64,000 nt of DNA from Erythrobacter sp. (GTDB lineage Bacteria; Pseudomonadota; Alphaproteobacteria; Sphingomonadales; Sphingomonadaceae): contig JAILWQ010000001.1 of assembly GCA_025698865.1 (NCBI GenBank), forward strand, positions 930,001 to 994,000. The letters run 5' to 3'. Under the pieces are notes generated by a model, which was not told the DNA's origin, did no database searches, and saw nothing but the letters and a program-made list of their open reading frames with translations. Shown piece by piece: positions 34,656 through 43,641 of the stretch (its first letter is position 1; the number at the start of each line of letters is the position of its first letter). A program made the translations under genes and the position numbers.

Positions 34656-37022
34656 ATGAAACTTGCACTGTCAGCCGTCACCAGCAGCCTCGCCTTGGCC
34701 ACCGCCATCGCGGGCCTCGGCGCGCCCGCCATGGCGCAGGACGTCTCCAACCAGCCGGGCGACGCGGTCGCTGATGGCGATGCTGCCGAGGACGGGGTCA
34801 TCATCGTGACCGCCCGCCGCCGCGAGGAAAGCCTGGTCGAGGTGCCAATCGCCGTCACCGCCTACAGCGGCGAGGCGCTGCGCCAGGCCGGTTCGATCGA
34901 CATCACCGACCTCGCGCAGACCACCCCGAACACCACGCTCGAAGCATCGCGCGGCACCAATTCGACGCTCAGCGCCTTCATCCGCGGCGTGGGGCAGCAG
35001 GACCCAGTCTCGGGCTTCGAGCAGGGCGTCGGCATCTATCTCGACGACGTCTATCTCAACCGCCCGCAAGCCGCCGTTCTCGATATCTACGACGTTGAGC
35101 GGATCGAGGTGCTGCGCGGCCCTCAGGGCACGCTCTACGGCCGCAACACGATCGGCGGCGCGGTCAAATACGTGACCCGCAACCTGCCAGAGGAGTTTGC
35201 CCTCACCGCCCGCGCGACCTACGGGACCTACAACCAGCTCGACGGAGTGGTAACGGTTTCAGCGCCGGTATCCGACATGATCCGCGTCGGCGGGGCTGTC
35301 GCGCGGTTGACCCGCGACGGCTTCGGCGAGAACCTCACCACCGGGCTCGACAATTACGACAAGGACATCTGGGGCGGCCGCGCGACGCTCGAGATCGGCG
35401 GCTATTCCGAACCCGTCCTCATCCGCATCACCGGCGACTACACCAAGGACGAGAGCAATCCGCGCGGCGGACACCGCCTGATCCCCGGCCTGCGCTCGGG
35501 TGCGCCGGTGCTCGACGACGTGTTCGATACGCGGGGCGGCCTCAACGATCCCGAGCAGGAGGTCGAGGCCTACGGTCTGGCGATGAATGTCAGCGCCGAA
35601 CTGACCGATGCGATCACGCTGCGCTCGATCAGCGCCTGGCGCAAGGACGACACCTTCACCCCGATCGATTTCGACGCCCTGCCGGCGGTCGATCTCGACG
35701 TGCCTGGTGCCTATTTCAACGAACAGATCAGCCAGGAATTCCAGGTTCTCTACGACAGCGGGCCGCTGTCCGGCCTGCTCGGCTTCTATTATCTCGACGC
35801 CCAGGCCGACACGCTGTTCGACACGCGCATCTTCACCACGGTGCCCGGTCTGACCGCCTTCACCAACGCCGCGGTCGACACCGAGACCTATGCGGTCTTC
35901 GCCGACTTCACCTACGACCTGTCGGATCGTCTCTCGCTGTCGGTGGGCGGACGCTACACCTGGGACGAGCGCAAGGCGGACATCCTGCGCCAGAGCTATC
36001 TCGGGGGCGGATCGCCCTTCTTCGGAGGAGCGGGCATCCCACTCGGCGCTCCGAGCACGAATTTCGACGGCAGCGCCGAGTTCGAGAAATTCACGCCGCG
36101 CGCATCGATCAGCTTCATGCCCACGCCGGAACACAATTTCTACGCGAGCTATTCCAAGGGCTTCAAGGGCGGCGGCTTCGACCCGCGCGGCGTCGGCGCC
36201 AACGCGCCCGACCTCGATGGAGACGGCTTCCGCTCCGATGCGGAAGTGGCCGATTTCCTCAGCTTCGAACCCGAGGAGGTCGACAGCTACGAGGTGGGCT
36301 ACAAGGGCGACCTGCTGAACGGCAATCTGTTCGTCGCCGCTGCCGGCTTCTATGCGGACTACACCAACGTCCAGATTCCCGGTTCCGTTGCCTGCACCGT
36401 GGCGGGTTTGCCGAGCTTCTGCGGCGTGGTTTCCAATGCGGGCAAGGCCGAGTTCTACGGGCTCGAACTCGAAGCCAACGCCAAACTCGGCCGCGACCTG
36501 ATGGCCGCCGGCGATCGGCTGACGCTTGCCGGGTCGGCGGGCTATATCAGCGCCGAGTACAAGGAATACATCACTCTCATCAACGGTCAGCCTACCGACG
36601 TCGCCGATTTCCGCGAGGTCCAGAACACGCCTGAATTCACCGGCAGCGCCACGCTCGGCTATTCGACCCCGGTGGGCGACGGCGATCTTGATTTCACGGC
36701 GACGGTGTCCTATCGCTCCAAGGTCTTCCAGTTCGAGATTCCGAACCCCTATCTCGATCAGGACGGCTTCGCCTTGTTCGACGCCAACCTCGTCTATTCC
36801 GCGCCGGGCGACCGGTTCAGCATCGGGGTGCACGGGCGCAATCTATTCGACAAGGAATACCGGACCTCGGGCTACACCTTCGTCAGAACCGATCCGGTGA
36901 CCGGCGAGATTCCGCTCGGGGCGAACGGTTTTCCGATCCCGACGCTCGGCCCGGAGGGCACACTAACGGCGTTCTATGGCAATCCGCGGCAGGTTTTCGT
37001 CACTGGGACGGTTCGTTTCTGA
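34656..37022 (+). CDS. TonB-dependent receptor
   Basis: Outer-membrane active transporter powered by TonB-ExbBD. It is 788 residues. A signal peptide (MKLALSAVTSSLALATAIAG to PAMAQ) is followed by a TonB-box-like segment VIIVTARRREES, the plug domain (VEVPIAVTAYSGEALR, IRGVGQQDP, VERIEVLRGPQGTLYGRNTIGGAVKYVTR), and a 22-strand barrel ending FVTGTVRF. The ribosome site AGGAGGAGA before ATG 34656 is excellent. The plug type (VPIAVTAYS, GRNTIGG) is the large sphingomonad group with unknown organic substrates rather than a classic siderophore receptor. Divergent TetR control is likely. Confidence 0.93.
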   Translation: MKLALSAVTSSLALATAIAGLGAPAMAQDVSNQPGDAVADGDAAEDGVIIVTARRREESLVEVPIAVTAYSGEALRQAGSIDITDLAQTTPNTTLEASRGTNSTLSAFIRGVGQQDPVSGFEQGVGIYLDDVYLNRPQAAVLDIYDVERIEVLRGPQGTLYGRNTIGGAVKYVTRNLPEEFALTARATYGTYNQLDGVVTVSAPVSDMIRVGGAVARLTRDGFGENLTTGLDNYDKDIWGGRATLEIGGYSEPVLIRITGDYTKDESNPRGGHRLIPGLRSGAPVLDDVFDTRGGLNDPEQEVEAYGLAMNVSAELTDAITLRSISAWRKDDTFTPIDFDALPAVDLDVPGAYFNEQISQEFQVLYDSGPLSGLLGFYYLDAQADTLFDTRIFTTVPGLTAFTNAAVDTETYAVFADFTYDLSDRLSLSVGGRYTWDERKADILRQSYLGGGSPFFGGAGIPLGAPSTNFDGSAEFEKFTPRASISFMPTPEHNFYASYSKGFKGGGFDPRGVGANAPDLDGDGFRSDAEVADFLSFEPEEVDSYEVGYKGDLLNGNLFVAAAGFYADYTNVQIPGSVACTVAGLPSFCGVVSNAGKAEFYGLELEANAKLGRDLMAAGDRLTLAGSAGYISAEYKEYITLINGQPTDVADFREVQNTPEFTGSATLGYSTPVGDGDLDFTATVSYRSKVFQFEIPNPYLDQDGFALFDANLVYSAPGDRFSIGVHGRNLFDKEYRTSGYTFVRTDPVTGEIPLGANGFPIPTLGPEGTLTAFYGNPRQVFVTGTVRF

Positions 37023-37066
37023 ACATTCCGGTTCAGTTCAGAACCACCGCTTGATAGGAGGCGGCC

Positions 37067-37594
37067 ATGCGTCGCCTCCTCTATCTTCTTTTCGCCACTC
37101 TCGCGCTCGCCTGGACTTCGGCGGCTTCGGCAGCGGTCACCATGTCCTTTCACAGCATCAACGGCTCGGTCCTCTTCGGGCGCTATCCGCATGCTTTCGT
37201 GGTGCTGGAAGGAACGCTCGATTCCACCGGAGAACGGGTGGACGAGAATTTCGGCTGGTCGGCAAAATCCGCCACGCCCGCCGTGCTGGCGGGGCCGGTC
37301 AAGCACATGATCCTGACCGAAACACCCAAAATGATCCGCAAGACCAACCGGCATTTCTCGGTCGAACTGAGCGACAGCCAGTATCGCCGGGTCAGGGCGA
37401 TGGTGGCGGACTGGCGCGATCAGCCGGGCAAGTATTACGACCTCGAAACGCGCAACTGCATCCATTTCGTCGGCGAGATCGGCAAGATCGCGGGCCTCAC
37501 TATCGACTACCCCTCCGACATGCTGCGCCGGCCCAAGCAGTGGCTGAACCACATCGCCACGCTCAACCCGAGGCTGGGCGCGAAACAGATCTGA
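37067..37594 (+). CDS. Exported protein with LRAT-like NCxHF motif, function unknown
   Basis: A 175-residue protein with a clear signal peptide (MRRLLYLLFATLALAW to ASA). The mature part has YPHAFVVLEG with His42, a middle section (NFGWSAKSATPAVLAG), and DLETRNCIHFVGEIGKIAG with Cys131 and His133. The order His then Cys, and the string NC-x-HFV, resemble the circularly permuted papain fold (LRAT/NlpC-P60 relatives), in which the His precedes the catalytic Cys. Activity could be an amidase, peptidase or acyltransferase in the periplasm; I cannot say which. It sits 44 bases after the TonB receptor with a strong ribosome site (AGGAGGCGGCC), so it may be cotranscribed with it. Confidence 0.7.
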   Translation: MRRLLYLLFATLALAWTSAASAAVTMSFHSINGSVLFGRYPHAFVVLEGTLDSTGERVDENFGWSAKSATPAVLAGPVKHMILTETPKMIRKTNRHFSVELSDSQYRRVRAMVADWRDQPGKYYDLETRNCIHFVGEIGKIAGLTIDYPSDMLRRPKQWLNHIATLNPRLGAKQI

Positions 37595-37654
37595 TCGGCG
37601 GATAATTTCCCGCCTTCGGTTGCAGGCGGCCGCCCCCTCGGGAATCGTCGCGGC

Positions 37655-38209
37655 ATGGCGATTCTCTCCGACAAATGGATTCGCGCCCGCGCGCAGGCGG
37701 ACGGCATGATCGAGCCCTTCGTGGAAGCCCAGCGGCGCGAGGGCTGCATTTCCTACGGCCTGTCGAGCTATGGCTACGACGCGCGGGTCGCAGACGATTT
37801 CAAGATCTTCACCAATGTCGATTCCGCCGTGGTCGATCCGAAGGATTTCGCCGCCAACAGCTTCGTCGACCGCAAGACCGACATCTGCGTGATCCCGCCC
37901 AACAGCTTCGCCCTGGCGCGCACGGTCGAATATTTCCGCGTGCCGGAGGATGTGCTGGTCATCTGTCTCGGCAAGAGCACCTATGCGCGCTGCGGCATCA
38001 TCGTGAACGTCACGCCGCTCGAGCCGGGCTGGGAGGGGCACGTCACGCTCGAATTCTCGAACACCACGCCGCTTCCGGCGAAGATCTACGCCAATGAAGG
38101 CGCCTGCCAGTTCCTGTTCCTGCAAGGCAACGAGCGGTGCGAGACCAGCTATAAGGACCGCGCCGGCAAATATATGGGACAGCGCGGCGTGACGCTCCCC
38201 CGCCTCTGA
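37655..38209 (+). CDS. dcd: dCTP deaminase
   Basis: Deaminates dCTP to dUTP, the precursor route to dTMP. It is 184 residues, standard length. Signatures: [20 protein letters not shown] near the start, [28 protein letters not shown] (active-site Arg and Glu region) and [13 protein letters not shown] trimeric enzyme in the dUTPase superfamily. It has its own short upstream gap and no obvious operon partner. Annotation is secure. Confidence 0.97.
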   Translation: MAILSDKWIRARAQADGMIEPFVEAQRREGCISYGLSSYGYDARVADDFKIFTNVDSAVVDPKDFAANSFVDRKTDICVIPPNSFALARTVEYFRVPEDVLVICLGKSTYARCGIIVNVTPLEPGWEGHVTLEFSNTTPLPAKIYANEGACQFLFLQGNERCETSYKDRAGKYMGQRGVTLPRL

Positions 38210-38229
38210 CCCGTCTTGCCGTAGCGGCT

Positions 38230-38258
38230 TTGACAGCGCCCGCCAGCGCGCGCATTCA
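38230..38258 (+). promoter_or_regulatory. Candidate sigma-70 promoter for the enoyl-reductase-like gene
   Basis: A perfect -35 TTGACA (38230-38235) is followed after 17 bases by CATTCA (38253-38258), which matches the -10 consensus poorly. It ends 21 bases before the ATG. Confidence 0.35.
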
Positions 38259-38279
38259 TCGCTGCGAAGGAGAGCGGGA

Positions 38280-39473
38280 ATGAGCGCGACGACAGACAGG
38301 GCGACACGGAAATTCGACATCGTGGTCTATGGGGCCACGGGCTACACCGGACGCCTCGTCGCCGAGCATTTCGTCCGCGAATACGGCGCCAGGTCGGATG
38401 CGCCGAAATGGGCGATGGCCGGGCGCAATCGCGCCAAGCTGGAGGATGTCCGCACGCTGATCGGCGCGCCCGAGGATACGCCGCTGATCCTCGCCGATGC
38501 CGACGATCCCGCGAGCCTCGATGCGATGTGCCGAAGCGCCCGCGTCGTCATCACCACGGTCGGCCCCTACCAGCTCTATGGCGACGCCTTGGTCGAAGCC
38601 TGCGCGCGGGCCGGGACGGACTATGCCGATCTGTGCGGCGAGCCGGCCTGGATGCGCGAGCAGATCGACCGCAACCACGACCTTGCCAAGGCCAGCGGCG
38701 CGCGGATCTGCTTCTCGTCCGGCTTCGATTCCATTCCTTTCGATCTCGGCGTCCTGATGCTTCAGAAGCACGCCGTGGCAACGCACGGCACGCCCGCACC
38801 GCGCGTTCGCGGCCGGGTGCGGGCAATGAAAGGCACGTTCTCGGGCGGCACGGCGGCGAGCCTCGGCGCGACGATGAAGGCGGCGGCGAAGAACCCGAGG
38901 ATCATCGGCCTGCTGCGCGATCCCTTCGCGCTTACCCCCGGCTTCGAAGGCCCCGACCAGCCGAGCGGCATGATCCCGGGCTACGAGAAGTATCTCGACA
39001 AATGGGCCGCGCCGTTCGTGATGGCGCCGATCAACACCAAGAACGTCCACCGCACCAATTTCCTGCGCGGCCATCCCTATGGCGAGGACTTCCGCTACGA
39101 CGAGATGGTTCTGACCAGCCCGGGCGAAGCGGGCCGGAAGATGGCCGAGGCCGCGGTCGAGATGATGAAGAACCCCTTCGGCGCCAAACCGCCCAAACCC
39201 GGCGAGGGCCCGACGGCAGAGGAGCGCGAGAACGGCTTTTACGACGTCGTCTTCATCGGCGAATATCCCGATGGCAAGACGATCCGCTACGCGGTGAAAG
39301 GGCGCTATGACCCCGGATACGGATCGACCAGCCGGATGATCGCGGAAACGGCGATGGGGCTGCTGAACAGCGATGCGGAAGGCGGCATCGGCACGCCCGG
39401 GTCGTTCCTTGGCGAGGCTCTGGTCGAGCGGTTGCAGGCCCACGCCGCGGTGAGTTTCGCGATCGAGAGCTGA
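38280..39473 (+). CDS. Saccharopine dehydrogenase-like / trans-acting enoyl reductase family protein
   Basis: A 397-residue NAD(P)-binding oxidoreductase. The N-terminal Rossmann fold has FDIVVYGATGYTGRLVAEHFV, and the central part VVITTVGPYQLYGDALVEACARAGTDYADLCGE, typical of the saccharopine-dehydrogenase NADP-binding domain shared with mycobacterial trans-acting enoyl reductases. It then has FSSGFDSIPFDLGVLML and SGGTAASLGATMK. Substrate is unknown; membrane-lipid modification is only a guess from distant relatives. The ribosome site GGAGAGCGGGA precedes ATG 38280. Confidence 0.88.
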   Translation: MSATTDRATRKFDIVVYGATGYTGRLVAEHFVREYGARSDAPKWAMAGRNRAKLEDVRTLIGAPEDTPLILADADDPASLDAMCRSARVVITTVGPYQLYGDALVEACARAGTDYADLCGEPAWMREQIDRNHDLAKASGARICFSSGFDSIPFDLGVLMLQKHAVATHGTPAPRVRGRVRAMKGTFSGGTAASLGATMKAAAKNPRIIGLLRDPFALTPGFEGPDQPSGMIPGYEKYLDKWAAPFVMAPINTKNVHRTNFLRGHPYGEDFRYDEMVLTSPGEAGRKMAEAAVEMMKNPFGAKPPKPGEGPTAEERENGFYDVVFIGEYPDGKTIRYAVKGRYDPGYGSTSRMIAETAMGLLNSDAEGGIGTPGSFLGEALVERLQAHAAVSFAIES

Positions 39474-39540
39474 AGACACTCGACGGAGCCGCGCTCCCGC
39501 GTCATGATCCTTTCCGAGTTAAAGCGGGGAGAACAAAGGC

Positions 39541-40044
39541 ATGGCAACTCTGGCAGCAATTATCGGCCGTATCCTGATCGCGGCGCTGTTCATTCTGGCG
39601 GGCCTCGACAAGGTCCTCGATACCGGGGCGACGGCCGAATATATCCGGAGCGCGACCAACCTTCCCGGTTCGCTCGCCCTGCCCACCGGCGTGTTCGAGA
39701 TCGCCGCCGGCCTGCTGCTGGCGAGCGGCATCGGCACGCGCCTTGCCTCGGGTGCGCTGATCGTCTTCACCGCGCTGGCCACGATCCTGTTCCACAACCG
39801 GATCACCGATCCGGTGCAGGCGCAGATGGCGCTCAAGAACCTCGCCGTCATGGGCGGTCTGCTGATGGTCTTCGCTTACGGACAGGTGCGCGGCAATCTC
39901 GGCACCTGGCGCGAGCGTGACCGTGCCCATGATGCCGAGGTCAAGGCCGCCCGCGCGGAAGGCCGGGCTGAAGCCACAACCCCGGTGGTGACGCCCGCGG
40001 CAACCCCAGCCGCGCCTCCGGCGGCGACCCGCCCTTCCGATTGA
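39541..40044 (+). CDS. DoxX family membrane protein
   Basis: A 167-residue integral membrane protein with about four helices: AAIIGRILIAALFILAGLDKVL at the start, ATNLPGSLALPTGVFEIAAGLLLASG, GALIVFTALATILFHN and LKNLAVMGGLLMVFAYG. DoxX-like proteins are linked to thiol/oxidative stress or quinone chemistry, but no function can be fixed here. The C-terminal tail is Ala/Pro/Thr-rich and soluble. It is convergent with the next gene, 28 bases away. Confidence 0.88.
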   Translation: MATLAAIIGRILIAALFILAGLDKVLDTGATAEYIRSATNLPGSLALPTGVFEIAAGLLLASGIGTRLASGALIVFTALATILFHNRITDPVQAQMALKNLAVMGGLLMVFAYGQVRGNLGTWRERDRAHDAEVKAARAEGRAEATTPVVTPAATPAAPPAATRPSD

Positions 40045-40072
40045 AGAGCAGGCCGCCGCGAGGTCGTCCGGT

Positions 40073-42283
40073 TCAGAAGCTCGAGCGCAGGCTCACGCGG
40101 AAATTGCGTCCGCCAAGCGGCACGAAATCCTTGGTGAAGCTGGTCGCGCGCCGGCCTTCGACGTCGAAGATGTTCTGGACCTGCGCGAGCAGGGTCACGT
40201 TGTCGTTGCCCTGCAGCGGACGGAACGCGACCGATGCGTTGACGAAGGTGAAGCCGTCGGTCGGCGTCTCGAACGGCGCGACCTTGTTCTGGTCGTCATA
40301 CCACTCGACCTCGCCGCGCACGTCGAAGCGGTCGCCCTGCAGCGACAGTGCGCCCGACAGGCCGAGCGGGGGGATGCGCGGCACGTTGGTGTCGTCGTCG
40401 AGCTCGGCGCGGACATATTCAGCGCGCAGATCGGCGTTCAGCGAGAGGCTCTCGTTGAACCGCGCGACCGGGAAGGCGACCTCGCCCTCGAAGCCGTAAT
40501 AGCGGGCATTGTCCTGAAGATAGGCGAAGACGGGCAGATCGTCCTCTTCCTCGCCGGTTGCCTGCAGGTAGATGTAATTGTCGAACCAGTTGTGGAAGGC
40601 GGCGATGTTGATCGTCGCCGGACCGACCGCGCCGCGGACATAGGCTTCGACGCCCCAGGCTTTTTCGAGCGCAAGGTCGACATCCCCGACTTCGAACGCC
40701 TGCGTGGCGATGTGCGGACCATTGGCGAACAGTTCCTCGCCCGAAGGCGCGCGGACCACCCGGCTGCCGTTGACGCCTAAGCGCAGGCCGTTTTCGATCT
40801 GGTAGGACACGCCAAGAGCGCCGGAGAAAGCATCGAAATCGCGATCGACTCCGAGCGTGAGCGATTCGACATTCGTTTTCTCGTAGCGGGCCGCGCCTTC
40901 GATCTGGAACGGGCCGGTGCCGTATTCCTGAAGAGCGAAGACAGCGAACTGGTCCGTCCGGTTGGGCGCGACGAAGGCTTCCTCGCCCACGGCCTGGAAA
41001 TCGCGATAGAGATATTGCGCGCCGATCGAGCCGCGCAGCGCCCCGCCCGAGTTCTGGACCAGTTCCGCCCGGGCCTCGATATTCTCGGTGTCGAAGACGG
41101 TGCCGACCTCGGTGCCTTCGAATTCGGTGTGGGTGTAGTCGCTGTAGCCCACGCGCGTCACCAGCGTTTCGAAGAAGCCGTCGCCAAGCGCCAGCTCGCC
41201 GCGATAATCGGCGCGGAACTGCTCGAGGCCGATCGAGACGCCGCCCTCTTCCTCCTCGCCGCCTTCTTCCTCGCCGCCTTCCTCACCCTCGTGGTGATGG
41301 CCGGCGCCCGGGCGCTCCGGAACGCCGTAGGTCGTGTCGTAATAGCCAGCGGACACGCCGAAATTGCTGTCACCCCGGAACAGCGAGAGCCCGCCGCCGA
41401 AGGAATAGGTTTCGAAGAAGCTGTTCGGCAGGACACCGCGCTGATTGGCGATTTCGCGCAACTCCGCCGCTTCGCCCAGCTCGCCCTCGGCCTCTTCCGC
41501 CGCGGCGTCGGCAAGCAGATCGGTCCGCAGCGCGTCGGACACGACATAGCCGGGAATCTCGAGGTTGCCGCCGTCGCGATAGGACCCATCGACATGCGCG
41601 ACCACGCCTTCGGCCAGCGCCACGTCCAGCGAGCCGCCGACATCGTACTGATCGTTGACGGTCTCGTAGCCACCGGCGACATCGAGATGGAACGGTTCGT
41701 CGAGCGGCGCGCGGGGTATGCGCTTGTCGAGCACGTTGACCGCCCCGCCGATGGCCTGACTGCCGTAGAGAAGGACCGCCGGTCCGCGCAGGACCTCGAT
41801 CCGCTCCACCAGCAGCGGCTCGATCGCCACGGCGTGGTCGTCCGAGGTGTTGGACACGTCGAAGGAGCCGAGCCCGTCGATCAGCGTGCGCACGCGCTCG
41901 CCGGAAAAGCCGCGCAGGATCGGACGCGAGGCGCCGGGCGAGAAGCCGCTGGAGCTGACGCCAGGCAGGCTCTCGAGCGTGTCGCCGAGCTGGCCGGTGA
42001 GATTGCGCTGAAGGTCCAGCCCCTGCAGCACCGAGGTCCCGGCAAGGATATCGAGATCGCGCACACCGCGCGCGCTGACGATGATCGTCGGACTGATGTT
42101 GTGATAATCTTCCGGATAGCTTTCGTCGCTCGACGCCCCGCTCGACGGATCGGGGGACTGACCCGATCCGCTGCTGTCCTGCGGAGCCTGGCGGGCCTGC
42201 TGTGCGGCCGCCGGACTGGCGAGCGCGAATGCGGCGGCGAGGAAGCAGGTGCCGGACAGCAGAGTGGTCTTGCGGAGGGTCAT
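40073..42283 (-). CDS. TonB-dependent receptor, ZnuD-type (probable zinc uptake)
   Basis: Outer-membrane receptor of 736 residues. Signal peptide MTLRKTTLLSGTCFLAAAFA; plug with IIVSARGVRDLDI, LEGLPGVSSSG-like segment (LESLPGVSSSGFSP), LRGFSGERVRTLIDGLGSFDVSNTSDDHAVAIEPL and VERIEVLRGPAVLLYGSQAIGGAVNVLD; barrel ends VSLRSSF. One extracellular loop is extreme: GHHHEGEEGG followed by runs of E and G (about 335-360), a His/Glu-rich metal-binding loop as in ZnuD. The combination of DDHAVAIEPLL plug and His-rich loop favours zinc over iron or vitamin B12. ATG 42283 chosen; the upstream part of the frame has no homology and crosses the tRNA region. Confidence 0.88.
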   Translation of the reverse strand: MTLRKTTLLSGTCFLAAAFALASPAAAQQARQAPQDSSGSGQSPDPSSGASSDESYPEDYHNISPTIIVSARGVRDLDILAGTSVLQGLDLQRNLTGQLGDTLESLPGVSSSGFSPGASRPILRGFSGERVRTLIDGLGSFDVSNTSDDHAVAIEPLLVERIEVLRGPAVLLYGSQAIGGAVNVLDKRIPRAPLDEPFHLDVAGGYETVNDQYDVGGSLDVALAEGVVAHVDGSYRDGGNLEIPGYVVSDALRTDLLADAAAEEAEGELGEAAELREIANQRGVLPNSFFETYSFGGGLSLFRGDSNFGVSAGYYDTTYGVPERPGAGHHHEGEEGGEEEGGEEEEGGVSIGLEQFRADYRGELALGDGFFETLVTRVGYSDYTHTEFEGTEVGTVFDTENIEARAELVQNSGGALRGSIGAQYLYRDFQAVGEEAFVAPNRTDQFAVFALQEYGTGPFQIEGAARYEKTNVESLTLGVDRDFDAFSGALGVSYQIENGLRLGVNGSRVVRAPSGEELFANGPHIATQAFEVGDVDLALEKAWGVEAYVRGAVGPATINIAAFHNWFDNYIYLQATGEEEDDLPVFAYLQDNARYYGFEGEVAFPVARFNESLSLNADLRAEYVRAELDDDTNVPRIPPLGLSGALSLQGDRFDVRGEVEWYDDQNKVAPFETPTDGFTFVNASVAFRPLQGNDNVTLLAQVQNIFDVEGRRATSFTKDFVPLGGRNFRVSLRSSF

Positions 42284-42330
42284 GGATATTCTTTCCGGAA
42301 ATACGGGACTGAGATGGCTTACGACTCGAA

Positions 42331-42351
42331 ACGATACAACGTTACGATACA
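42331..42351. promoter_or_regulatory. Direct repeat upstream of the ZnuD-type receptor gene
   Basis: ACGATACA occurs twice (42331-42338 and 42344-42351), centred on AACGTT, about 50 bases before the receptor start. A metal regulator site (Zur) would be expected for a zinc receptor, but the sequence does not clearly match a Zur palindrome I know, so only the repeat is reported. Confidence 0.3.
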
Positions 42352-42459
42352 GCCGCGCGTTCACCACAGCCGGTCGATGAATACAACCCACGAATGATAC
42401 GCGCCCGACGAACGGGCGGCATCGATCGACAAGGGCCGCAGCCACCGGTTCTGGGAAAA

Positions 42460-42534
42460 TGGAGCGGGCGAGGCGATTCGAACGCCCGACCCCAACCTTG
42501 GCAAGGTTGTGCTCTACCCCTGAGCTACGCCCGC
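42460..42534 (-). tRNA. tRNA-Gly (anticodon GCC)
   Basis: Reading the minus strand, acceptor arms GCGGGCG and CGCCCGC pair (42528-42534 with 42464-42470). The D-arm starts TAGCTCAGGGGTAGAGC; the anticodon stem CAACC/GGTTG surrounds loop TTGCCAA with anticodon GCC (42500-42502 on the plus strand). The T-arm contains the GTTCGAATC loop. Discriminator T is followed by an encoded CCA (42460-42462). All arms fold as a standard 72-base tRNA plus CCA. Confidence 0.97.
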
Positions 42535-42604
42535 TCACTGACGCTCCACGATGAAACATGTCATCGCTGGGGAGGCGCGCGATTAGCAACGCCTTCGTGA
42601 TGCT

Positions 42605-42630
42605 GCAAGGGGAAATTTTCGCCCCCTTGC
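42605..42630. repeat. Stem-loop between tRNA-Gly and the thioredoxin gene
   Basis: GCAAGGGG (42605-42612) and CCCCTTGC (42623-42630) form a perfect 8-bp stem with a 10-base AT-rich loop. A second, shorter palindrome ATGGGC/GCCCAT lies at 42656-42672. They could be a terminator or mRNA leader structure; neither has a T-run. Confidence 0.4.
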
Positions 42631-42710
42631 CCTCTTTGCCCTCGCCCTTCAAAGCATGGGCCAAGCGCCCATATACGGGCGAACCCTATAGAGAAGAGAA
42701 GGAACGCCGC

Positions 42711-43637
42711 GTGGCCACGCAGGGACTGACAGTCGAAGAACAGAAAGCCGTCGACGCTTTCCGCCAGAAAGTGGTCGAACCGTCGATGACGAAGCTCGTC
42801 ATCCTCGATTTCTGGGCGGAATGGTGCGGCCCGTGCAAGGCGCTGACGCCGGTGCTGGAGAAGGTCGCGCAGGATTATGCCGACAAGGGCGTCGTTCTCG
42901 CCAAGGTCAATGTCGACGAGGAACAGTTCATCGCGAGCCAGTTCCAGGTCCGTTCGATCCCGACGGTCTACGCGCTGTTCCAGGGCCAGCCGGTGGCCGA
43001 ACTCACCAATGCCCGCAGCGAAAGCCAGCTGAAGCAGGTCCTCGACCAGCTGCTCGAACAGCTCCCGGTCGAGGGCGGAAGCGCGGATAATGCCGGCGCG
43101 CAGACACAGGACGTGTCGCAATTCGTGACCATGGCCGAGCAGGTGCTGGCGGAAGGCGATGCCGAGCGCGCGGCGGGCATCTTCGGACAGGTCGTCGAGA
43201 TGGCGCCCGACAATGGCGCGGCGCAGGCCGGACTGGTCCGCGCTCTGGTCGAGGCGGGCCGGGTCGACGAGGCGCGGGCCGTGCTGGAAGTCGCGCGGCA
43301 GCACCCCTCCCTCCTCGACGATCCGCAGCTCGGCCTCGCCGAAAGCGCGCTTGAACTGGCGGGCAATGCCCCGGACGAGACCGAACTCGCCGCCCTGCGC
43401 GACAGGGCGCAGGATCGCGAGAACATGGAAGCGCGCCTCGAATATGGCGAAGCGGCCTTTGCGGCAGGTCAGCGCGATGCCGCCGCGGACGAGCTCCTCG
43501 CCATGATCGAACACGACCGCGAATGGAACGACGCCGCGGCGAAGGCGAAGCTCCTCCAGATCTTCGAGGCGGTCGGGCTGGAAGATCCGTGGGTGGTCGC
43601 GACCCGGCGCCGCCTGTCGCGAATCCTGTTCGGATAG
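42711..43637 (+). CDS. Thioredoxin-domain co-chaperone with TPR-like tail (YbbN/CnoX-like)
   Basis: A 308-residue protein: thioredoxin domain (residues about 5-115) with intact active site FWAEWCGPCKALTPVLEKVA and IPTVYALFQGQPV, then helical repeat units (MAEQVLAEGDAERAAGIFGQVVEMAP, ALVEAGRVDEARAVLEVA) and a C-terminal domain with AKLLQIFEAVGLEDPWVVATRRRLSRILFG. This is the YbbN/CnoX architecture, a holdase that hands substrates to chaperonin. Unlike E. coli YbbN, which has SxxC, both redox Cys are present, so it may also be an active thioredoxin. The start is GTG 42711 with upstream GAAGGAA; the longer frame passes through non-coding palindromes. A LON-domain gene follows 4 bases later. Confidence 0.9.
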   Translation: MATQGLTVEEQKAVDAFRQKVVEPSMTKLVILDFWAEWCGPCKALTPVLEKVAQDYADKGVVLAKVNVDEEQFIASQFQVRSIPTVYALFQGQPVAELTNARSESQLKQVLDQLLEQLPVEGGSADNAGAQTQDVSQFVTMAEQVLAEGDAERAAGIFGQVVEMAPDNGAAQAGLVRALVEAGRVDEARAVLEVARQHPSLLDDPQLGLAESALELAGNAPDETELAALRDRAQDRENMEARLEYGEAAFAAGQRDAAADELLAMIEHDREWNDAAAKAKLLQIFEAVGLEDPWVVATRRRLSRILFG

Positions 43638-43641
43638 ACGC

